21,761 bases of DNA from Candidatus Bipolaricaulota bacterium (lineage in GTDB: Bacteria > Bipolaricaulota > Bipolaricaulia > Bipolaricaulales > Bipolaricaulaceae), in the NCBI GenBank assembly GCA_021159405.1, contig JAGGRX010000158.1:1-21761 (forward strand). Direction: 5' to 3'. The position numbers were made by a program, and so were the translations under genes. Positions 16,597 to 21,761 of this stretch are shown here, one piece after another; the first letter of the stretch is position 1; each line of letters starts with the position of its first letter. The notes beneath the pieces are model-generated. The model searched no databases. It saw only the letters and a program-made list of their open reading frames with translations, and was not told the DNA's origin.

Positions 16597-17082
16597 TCAC
16601 TTTCGTGTCCCCTGAGAACCGTACGCCTCCGTGATCACAGGTTCGATGACCACCCGCCGGCCGGCCCCCCTGCCCACTGAGTACGTCTTCACCCCGGGGA
16701 AATCGGTGAGCGCGGAGTGTACGATGCGACGATCCTCCGGCGGCATGGGCTCAAGCCGCACCTTCCTCCGCTCCCTCACTGCGCGCTCGGCGAGCCTGTA
16801 GGCCAGCTCCACCAGCTTCCGTCTGTGGGCGGCCCAGCGGCCGCCTACATCCACCACCACCGGCACATCCCGCTTGAGGCGCGCCTTAAGATGCAGGCGG
16901 AGAACCCGCCCAAGGTCCTTCCTTAGCTCGGGGTCGTCCTCTGGGATGGTATGCAGCTCGCCCACCAAGTTTACGTACAACCCCTCCTTCTCCCACGAAG
17001 TCTCGATGCGAGCGGGCTCGGAAAGCCGGTCGAGCAAACCTTGGAGGAAAGCACGGGCAAGTTCAACGGCTTTCCGATCCAT
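16597..17082 (-). CDS. jag: Jag/KhpB-like RNA-binding protein with R3H domain
   Basis: Jag (SpoIIIJ-associated protein, KhpB) is a cytoplasmic RNA-binding protein often encoded after yidC. The 161 residues match its middle and C-terminal parts. A KH-II-like region runs from about 24 to 78. The linker VVVDVGGRWAAHRRKLVELAYRLAERAV has the usual pattern. The R3H segment is LEPMPPEDRRIVHSAL, with R118 and H122, and the end VKTYSVGRGAGRRVVIEP is typical. The N-terminal Jag_N domain is absent. The expected KH loop (IGxxG followed by LdALQ) is replaced by acidic IPEDDPELRKD, so the KH domain may not bind RNA normally. The ATG lies inside yidC (20-nt overlap), implying coupling with the insertase. 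Confidence 0.85.
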   Translation of the reverse strand: MDRKAVELARAFLQGLLDRLSEPARIETSWEKEGLYVNLVGELHTIPEDDPELRKDLGRVLRLHLKARLKRDVPVVVDVGGRWAAHRRKLVELAYRLAERAVRERRKVRLEPMPPEDRRIVHSALTDFPGVKTYSVGRGAGRRVVIEPVITEAYGSQGTRK

Positions 17083-18568
17083 CCGTAGGGGCCTCCGGAG
17101 GAACAGGAGGATGACGTTCTCTTGCCATTTCCCAATCGATGACGAGCTGCTGCCCCATCTGGAAGATGGTGGTGAGGAAGTAATAGAGCCAAAGTCCGGC
17201 GGGGAAGCTCATCAACAAAACGGCCATGATCACCGGAAACAACCATCCCAAGGCCTGAGACCCACCGGTGGCCTGCTCTGGCATCCGTCGCTGGGTAAGC
17301 CACTGCTGAAGGAGCATGGCCCCGGTGGTGAGCACTACCAAGATGTAGTACGGATCAGGTTGGGAAAGGTCGCGGATCCACAGGAACCCTGGGGAAAGGT
17401 GGATCTGCTCAGCCGAATATAGGATCGCCTGCCAAAGGAGGATGAGTATCGGAAGCTGGAGCAATGTGGGAAGACACCCGCCAAGCGGGTTCACCCGCTC
17501 CTGACGGTACAGCTCCATCATCTGCCTTTGCAGCGTCTCGGGGTCGTCCTTGTACCGCTCCTGTAGCTTCTTGATCTTGGGAGCCAGCCGCTGCATCTTG
17601 GCCATGGACCGGAGCTGGTTCCTCATCAGAGGGTAGAGCACAACCCGGGTGATCAACGTGAACAGGATGATGGCCCAGCCGTAATTGCCGGTGAGGTGAT
17701 AAAGCCACTCCAAAAACTTCATCACCGCTACCAAAAACCGAGAGAAGGGGTCGAGGTTAACAAGGCCAGCCAGCCCCGCCTTGTCAAGGAGGACGTACCG
17801 GTTTCGACCTGTGTAGAGCACCCCGCGCAGGGTAACCTCTCCCTGCAGGTTTTGGACCTCAAGGCCGAACACCGGCTGCCCGTTGGCGTTGAGCCCCATG
17901 AACGGAGCGAAGCCCTGGGCTTCATCGAGGCGGAGGAAATACACGGCCTCTTTTCCCACTAGGCCCAGGCCTTCAAACCTGGTGTATGAGCCGGGGGAAA
18001 GGGGGGCGGAGTAGGCCTTGCCGTCGTAAAGGAAGCGGAGCTCAGGGGCACCTTTTCCGGTGGGTCGGTGGCCCAAGATCACCCGCACCCCTTTGCCAGT
18101 GCCCTGAAGCCGCAGCAGGACGTCCATGGTGTAAAGGGCGTCCGTGTGAACGGTGAACTCCTTGAAAACGGAAAAGCCCTGGGCCTCTTTGGACAGGCGA
18201 ACGGAAGCGGTGTCTTCGTCGGGCCTTTCCAGCTTCATGGTGTACACATCCTCATCCGCCCGGGCATCGCCTAGCCAGACCTCAAACGGGAGGCTCACCC
18301 CAGGAGCCAGGGCGAGATCTTCCCCGCTCCCGGTCCAGCCAGGAACCGCGTCCAAACTTTGGGACCGGTAGCTTGAGAAGTGGATGAACGCGCTCGTCAA
18401 AGTCCCGCCCAGCTCGGAAAACCTGTAGCGCACGAGGCTCCCCTTCACTTCCAGGTCACGGTGCCCCTCGCCCTGAATCCAGTTCACGGCAAGGGGCTCG
18501 GGAGCCCCGAAGGCAAAAACACACAGGCCGACCACTACGGCCCCAAAAGCGAGCCAAAACCTTTCCAT
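17063..18568 (-). CDS. yidC: Membrane protein insertase YidC (diderm type with large periplasmic domain)
   Basis: YidC inserts and folds inner-membrane proteins, alone or with SecYEG. The 501 residues have an N-terminal membrane anchor (about 4-22) and a large periplasmic P1 beta domain (about 25-275) with FKEFTVHTDALYTMDV. The conserved insertase core follows, with YGWAIILFTLITRVVLYPL carrying the groove arginine R308. QRLAPKIKKLQERYKDD, VNPLGGCLPTLLQLPI and SFPAGLWLYYFLT complete it. The P1 domain indicates a diderm cell. I chose ATG 18566-18568 because the reading frame upstream is not conserved-looking and lies in the promoter region. The Shine-Dalgarno is absent and the -10 box is 10 nt away, which suggests a leaderless mRNA. 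It is followed by jag; rpmH and rnpA, often upstream, are not here. Confidence 0.96.
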   Translation of the reverse strand: MERFWLAFGAVVVGLCVFAFGAPEPLAVNWIQGEGHRDLEVKGSLVRYRFSELGGTLTSAFIHFSSYRSQSLDAVPGWTGSGEDLALAPGVSLPFEVWLGDARADEDVYTMKLERPDEDTASVRLSKEAQGFSVFKEFTVHTDALYTMDVLLRLQGTGKGVRVILGHRPTGKGAPELRFLYDGKAYSAPLSPGSYTRFEGLGLVGKEAVYFLRLDEAQGFAPFMGLNANGQPVFGLEVQNLQGEVTLRGVLYTGRNRYVLLDKAGLAGLVNLDPFSRFLVAVMKFLEWLYHLTGNYGWAIILFTLITRVVLYPLMRNQLRSMAKMQRLAPKIKKLQERYKDDPETLQRQMMELYRQERVNPLGGCLPTLLQLPILILLWQAILYSAEQIHLSPGFLWIRDLSQPDPYYILVVLTTGAMLLQQWLTQRRMPEQATGGSQALGWLFPVIMAVLLMSFPAGLWLYYFLTTIFQMGQQLVIDWEMARERHPPVPPEAPTDGSESR

Positions 18569-18578
18569 ACCACCGCGA

Positions 18579-18607
18579 ACTTTACCGGCTTCGCTTTGCC
18601 CCCGCAA
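18579..18607 (-). promoter_or_regulatory. yidC-jag promoter
   Basis: On the minus strand TTGCGG (18602-18607) and TAAAGT (18579-18584) are 17 nt apart. Transcription would start near 18572, about 4 nt before the yidC ATG. The -35 box abuts that of the divergent ribE promoter. Confidence 0.55.
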
Positions 18608-18624
18608 TTCACCAGGGGTACACT
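18596..18624 (+). promoter_or_regulatory. ribE operon promoter
   Basis: TTGCCC (18596-18601) and TACACT (18619-18624) are 17 nt apart. Transcription would begin near 18631, about 3 nt before the ribE ATG, so there is no space for an FMN riboswitch or a Shine-Dalgarno. It is interleaved with the yidC promoter. Confidence 0.6.
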
Positions 18625-18633
18625 GTCGCCGGG

Positions 18634-19200
18634 ATGTTCACGGGCATCGTGCGAGGGCTGGGACGCGTGATCCGATGTGGCCCGGGGACGCTTGTCCTTT
18701 CCTGCCCGTTCGAGGTGGCGGAGGGGGCGAGCCTGGCGGTCAACGGAGCCTGCCTGACCGTAAAGGAAGCCCGCGCCGGCGAAGCGATCATGGATCTCTC
18801 CCAGGAAACCCTGACCCGCACGAACCTGGGAACCCTGCGCCCTGGCGATTTCGTGAACCTGGAGCCCGCCCTCAGGAGCGGGGAGGAACTGGGGGGGCAC
18901 TTCGTGCTTGGACATGTGGACACGGTGGGGAAGATCGTCCTGCTCGAGCGCCGGGGAGAGGACGTGATCCTGGAAGTTGCATTCGATCCCAAGTTCGCCA
19001 AGCTCCTCGCAGACAAGGGCTCGGTGGCGGTGGACGGGATAAGCCTCACCCCGTTTTGCGTCTCACAAGGCACGTTCCGGTGTGCAGTGATCCCCTACAC
19101 GTGGGAGCATACCAACCTGAGGTATCGCCGGGTGGGGGATCGGGTAAATTTGGAGTTCGACGTACTTTCTAAGTACGTGCGCAACTGGAGGGAGAGATGA
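18634..19200 (+). CDS. ribE: Riboflavin synthase, alpha subunit
   Basis: The enzyme dismutates two molecules of 6,7-dimethyl-8-ribityllumazine into riboflavin and a pyrimidine that LumS/RibH recycles. The 188 residues start with the invariant MFTGIV. They show the two homologous lumazine-binding halves: SLAVNGACLTV with GDFVNLEPALR, then GGHFVLGHVDTVGKI with GSVAVDGISLTP. The length is slightly short of the usual 195-220. ATG 18634 is supported by the family N-terminus; the promoter -10 box ends 9 nt upstream and no ribosome site is visible. The stop overlaps the ribBA start as ATGA. First gene of ribE-ribBA-ribH-hisS. Confidence 0.96.
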   Translation: MFTGIVRGLGRVIRCGPGTLVLSCPFEVAEGASLAVNGACLTVKEARAGEAIMDLSQETLTRTNLGTLRPGDFVNLEPALRSGEELGGHFVLGHVDTVGKIVLLERRGEDVILEVAFDPKFAKLLADKGSVAVDGISLTPFCVSQGTFRCAVIPYTWEHTNLRYRRVGDRVNLEFDVLSKYVRNWRER

Positions 19201-20399
19201 AATTCGCGACCGTTGAGGAGGCCGTCTCCGCCATTCGGGAAGGGCGGATGGTGATCGTGGTGGACGACGAGGACCGGGAGAACGAGGGGGACCTGGTCAT
19301 GGCGGCCGAGCACGCCACCCCACAAGCCGTGAACTTCATGGCGAAAGAAGCTCGGGGGCTCATCTGCGTACCCATGTCCAGGGAATGGGCCCGGCGCCTA
19401 GACCTTCAGCCCATGGTGGATCCGCCTCGGGACCGCCACGAGACAGCGTTCACCGTATCGGTGGATGCAAAAAGCGGCATCACAACAGGAATCTCCGCGT
19501 ACGATCGGGCCAGGACGATCCGTCTTCTTGCCTCCCCGGACTGTGGGCCGGAGGATTTCCTACGGCCCGGGCACGTGTTCCCGCTCATCGCCCGGGACGG
19601 GGGGGTGTTGAAACGGGCCGGCCACACCGAGGCCGCGGTGGACCTCATGCGCCTGGCGGGCCTCCACCCGGTGGGGGTGATCTGCGAGATCATGAACGAA
19701 GACGGCACCATGGCCCGCCTTCCGGACCTGGAAAAATTCGCCGCCCGCCATGGCCTCCCCATCCTCACCATCGCCGACCTCATCGCCTACCGCAAGCGGC
19801 GGGAGCGGCTGGTGGAGAGGGTCGCCGAGGCCGACCTCCCCACCCGGTGGGGCCACTTCCGCATCATCAGCTACCGGGACCTCTTAAGCGACAAGGAACA
19901 CGTAGCGTTGGTGAAGGGGGAGGTGGCGGGCGAGGCCCCGGTACTGGTGCGGGTGCACTCCGAGTGCCTCACCGGCGACGCCCTCGGCTCCCTGCGCTGC
20001 GACTGCGGGGACCAGCTCCACCGGGCCATGGAGATGATCGAAGAGGAGGGCAAGGGAGTGCTCCTGTACATGCGCCAGGAGGGCCGGGGGATCGGCCTGG
20101 CCAACAAGGTGTGTGCTTACCGGCTTCAGGACGAGGGCCTGGATACGGTGGAGGCGAACCTCCGCCTCGGGTATCCCCCGGACCTGCGGGACTACGGGAT
20201 CGGGGCCCAGATCCTGGTGGACCTGGGGGTGCGGAAACTCCGGCTCCTCACCAACAACCCCAAGAAGGTGGCGGGCCTTTCCGGCTACGGCCTGGAGATC
20301 GTGGAGCAGGTACCGATCGAGGTGGAGCCAAACCCGTACAACCTGCGCTATCTTAAGGCCAAAAAGGAGAAGCTGGGCCACAAGCTGAACAAGGTGTAA
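19197..20399 (+). CDS. ribBA: Bifunctional 3,4-dihydroxy-2-butanone-4-phosphate synthase / GTP cyclohydrolase II
   Basis: RibBA supplies both precursors of riboflavin: the four-carbon unit from ribulose 5-phosphate and the pyrimidine from GTP. The 400-residue length is standard. The RibB half (1 to about 200) has DDEDRENEGD (23-32) and GHTEAAVDL (142-150). The RibA half (about 205-400) has zinc ligands C257, C268 and C270 in HSECLTGDALGSLRCDCGD. It also has RQEGRGIGL (293-301), YGIGAQIL and LTNNPKK. All catalytic segments look intact. Its ATG overlaps the ribE stop and GGAGAG lies just upstream. ribH follows after 10 nt. Confidence 0.97.
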   Translation: MKFATVEEAVSAIREGRMVIVVDDEDRENEGDLVMAAEHATPQAVNFMAKEARGLICVPMSREWARRLDLQPMVDPPRDRHETAFTVSVDAKSGITTGISAYDRARTIRLLASPDCGPEDFLRPGHVFPLIARDGGVLKRAGHTEAAVDLMRLAGLHPVGVICEIMNEDGTMARLPDLEKFAARHGLPILTIADLIAYRKRRERLVERVAEADLPTRWGHFRIISYRDLLSDKEHVALVKGEVAGEAPVLVRVHSECLTGDALGSLRCDCGDQLHRAMEMIEEEGKGVLLYMRQEGRGIGLANKVCAYRLQDEGLDTVEANLRLGYPPDLRDYGIGAQILVDLGVRKLRLLTNNPKKVAGLSGYGLEIVEQVPIEVEPNPYNLRYLKAKKEKLGHKLNKV

Positions 20400-20409
20400 G
20401 GGGGCAAGG

Positions 20410-20877
20410 ATGAAGGTCTACGAGGGAAAGCTGGACGCCAAGGGCCTGAGGATCGGGATCGTGGTGTCCCGGTTCAACGACTTGGTGACCAGGGAGCTCC
20501 TCTCCGGGGCCCTGGACCGGCTCCGGCGCCTGGGGGCAAGCGAGGAAGACATCTCCGTGGCCTGGGTGCCAGGGGGGTTTGAGGTGCCGCGGGCGGTGCG
20601 GGCCCTGGGGACCTCCGGAGAGGTGGACGGGGTCCTCGCCCTGGCGACGGTGGTGCGGGGGGCGACCCCCCACTTCGATTACATCGCCGCCGAGCTCGCC
20701 AAGGGCCTTTCCAAACTCAACCTGGAGCTCCCGGTGCCGGTGGCGTTTGGGGTCCTGACCTGCGACACCCAGGACCAGGCCCTGGAGCGGGCCGGGGGGA
20801 AGCTCGGAAACAAGGGCGCCCAGGCCGCCGAGGCCCTGGTGGAACTGATCAACCTGGAAAAGGAGCTCTCCGGATGA
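20410..20877 (+). CDS. ribH: 6,7-dimethyl-8-ribityllumazine synthase (RibH)
   Basis: RibH condenses the four-carbon phosphate with the ribityl-aminouracil to make lumazine, the substrate of RibE, and usually forms icosahedral or pentameric assemblies. The 155 residues contain IGIVVSRFND (15-24), VPGGFEVPRAVRAL (53-66), the catalytic VVRGATPHFDY with H88, and FGVLTCDTQDQALERAGGKLGNKGAQAAEAL. The ATG has GGGGGCAAGG upstream. The hisS start overlaps its stop as ATGA, so the riboflavin operon runs directly into a tRNA synthetase gene. Confidence 0.97.
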   Translation: MKVYEGKLDAKGLRIGIVVSRFNDLVTRELLSGALDRLRRLGASEEDISVAWVPGGFEVPRAVRALGTSGEVDGVLALATVVRGATPHFDYIAAELAKGLSKLNLELPVPVAFGVLTCDTQDQALERAGGKLGNKGAQAAEALVELINLEKELSG

Positions 20878-21761
20878 AGCTCGGGGCCGTGCGGGGGATG
20901 CGGGACATCCTCCCGGATGAGACCCCCCTCTGGCAGAAGCTGGAAGCAGAGATCAGGACGGCTTTCTCCCACTACGGATACCAGGAGATCCGCACCCCCA
21001 TTGTGGAGCTGGCAGAGCTCTTCTCCCGGGGGGTGGGGGAAGCCACCGACGTCGTGCACAAGGAGATGTACGTGTTTCAGGACAAAAAGGGGCTTCCCTT
21101 GGCCCTGCGGCCCGAGGCCACGGCCTCGGTGGTGCGGGCTTACATAGAGCACGGCCTTTACGCCAAGGGGGGCCTGGCCAAGCTCTATTACCTGGGACCC
21201 ATGTTCCGCTACGAGAAACCCCAGAAGGGGCGGTCCCGCCAGTTCCACCAGTACGGGGTGGAGGCCATAGGCTCCCTTGACCCCGCCTTGGACGCCGAGG
21301 TGATCGATCTAGCTAGCTACCTCATGGAGCGACTTGGACTTCCGCGGGAAGGGCTGTTTCTGCGGCTTAACTCCATCGGCTGCAGAGAGGACCGGGCCCG
21401 CTACCGGCAGGCCCTGCTGGAGTACTTCCTCCCCCGCAAGGAGGAGCTGTGCCCCGACTGCCAAAGGCGCCTTTCCGAAAACCCGATGCGGATCCTGGAC
21501 TGCAAGAGGCAGGGATGTCAGCCGGCGATACACGAGGCCCCGCAGAGCGTGGATTTCCTGTGCTCGGACTGCCGCGCCCACTTCGAGGAGGTAAAGGGTT
21601 ATCTTGATGCCCTAGAGCTCCCCTACGAGCTCGATCACACGCTGGTGCGAGGCCTCGATTACTACACGCGCACAGTGTTCGAGCTCTGCTCCCGGGATCT
21701 CGGGGCCCAAGACGCGCTCCTCGGGGGAGGGCGTTACGACGACCTGGCGGAGATGCTGGGG
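20874..21761 (+). CDS. hisS: Histidyl-tRNA synthetase, N-terminal 296 residues (runs off window)
   Basis: This class II synthetase charges tRNA-His. The visible part starts GAVRGMRDILPDET, the typical HisRS N-terminus. Motif 1 follows (YQEIRTPIVELAELF), then LALRPEATASVVRAY, motif 2 (YYLGPMFRYEKPQKGRSRQFHQYGVEAIG) and the HisA motif LVRGLDYYTRTVFE. The insertion domain has two cysteine pairs (LCPDC and LCSDC) and LDCKRQGC. This suggests a zinc-binding insertion as in some bacterial HisRS, although metal binding is inferred. Motif 3 and the anticodon domain lie past the window end. The start codon overlaps the ribH stop (ATGA), so it is translationally coupled to riboflavin synthesis genes. 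Confidence 0.96.
   Translation, partial: MKLGAVRGMRDILPDETPLWQKLEAEIRTAFSHYGYQEIRTPIVELAELFSRGVGEATDVVHKEMYVFQDKKGLPLALRPEATASVVRAYIEHGLYAKGGLAKLYYLGPMFRYEKPQKGRSRQFHQYGVEAIGSLDPALDAEVIDLASYLMERLGLPREGLFLRLNSIGCREDRARYRQALLEYFLPRKEELCPDCQRRLSENPMRILDCKRQGCQPAIHEAPQSVDFLCSDCRAHFEEVKGYLDALELPYELDHTLVRGLDYYTRTVFELCSRDLGAQDALLGGGRYDDLAEMLG

Noticed and set aside
18569..18607. 13-residue N-terminal extension of YidC
   Set aside because: It would start within the promoter -35 region; the inner ATG gives a normal membrane anchor directly at the N-terminus.
18569..18633. FMN riboswitch upstream of ribE
   Set aside because: The whole gap is 65 bp and is occupied by two promoters; no RFN-type conserved pieces are present.

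Overview
The window is GC-rich chromosomal DNA from a bacterium and is almost completely coding. I see no mobile elements, CRISPR arrays, tRNAs or rRNAs. The source is probably a diderm: YidC has a large periplasmic domain, and the branched-chain amino acid binding protein has a signal-peptidase-I leader without a lipobox. It also carries class III (oxygen-sensitive) ribonucleotide reductase, which suggests an anaerobic or facultative lifestyle. Gene order resembles Firmicutes in places (glmU-prs-ctc-pth, clpC-radA, yidC-jag), but proteins and neighbourhoods are mixed, as expected of a deep-branching lineage. A Bipolaricaulota/Acetothermia-type origin is possible, but this is only a guess.

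Layout. (1) 1-6495, minus strand: glmU-prs-rplY-pth-clpC-radA, a tightly packed unit with GTGA and TTGA stop/start overlaps, joining cell-wall precursor, PRPP, ribosome, tRNA-recycling, proteolysis and DNA-repair genes. (2) 6496-7592: trpS, divergent from glmU. (3) 7593-12406, plus strand: a regulatory leader with a promoter, a 23-codon ORF rich in Val/Leu/Ile codons, a hairpin whose loop contains an anti-Shine-Dalgarno sequence, and an intrinsic terminator. It is followed by livJHMGF, a complete branched-chain amino acid ABC importer. (4) 12403-15218, minus strand: nrdD-nrdG, convergent with livF and sharing the TTAA stop palindrome. (5) 15309-16595, plus strand: rpsT (apparently starting at AUU) and secF, then a hairpin terminator. 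(6) 16597-18568, minus strand: yidC-jag. (7) 18634-21761, plus strand: ribE-ribBA-ribH-hisS, divergent from yidC through two interleaved promoters. radA and hisS run off the window ends.

How it fits together. Most genes are housekeeping, so the novelty lies in control sequences and divergent active sites. The strongest candidate for an undescribed system is the liv leader at 7597-7792. It looks like attenuation by a branched-chain leader peptide, combined with a loop able to pair with the Shine-Dalgarno sequence of livJ. Several promoters (glmU, the liv leader ORF, yidC, ribE) have their -10 box only 9-12 nt from the start codon, which implies leaderless or nearly leaderless mRNAs. By contrast, trpS and most genes inside operons have strong Shine-Dalgarno sequences. 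All promoter and RNA-structure statements come from reading the sequence by eye.
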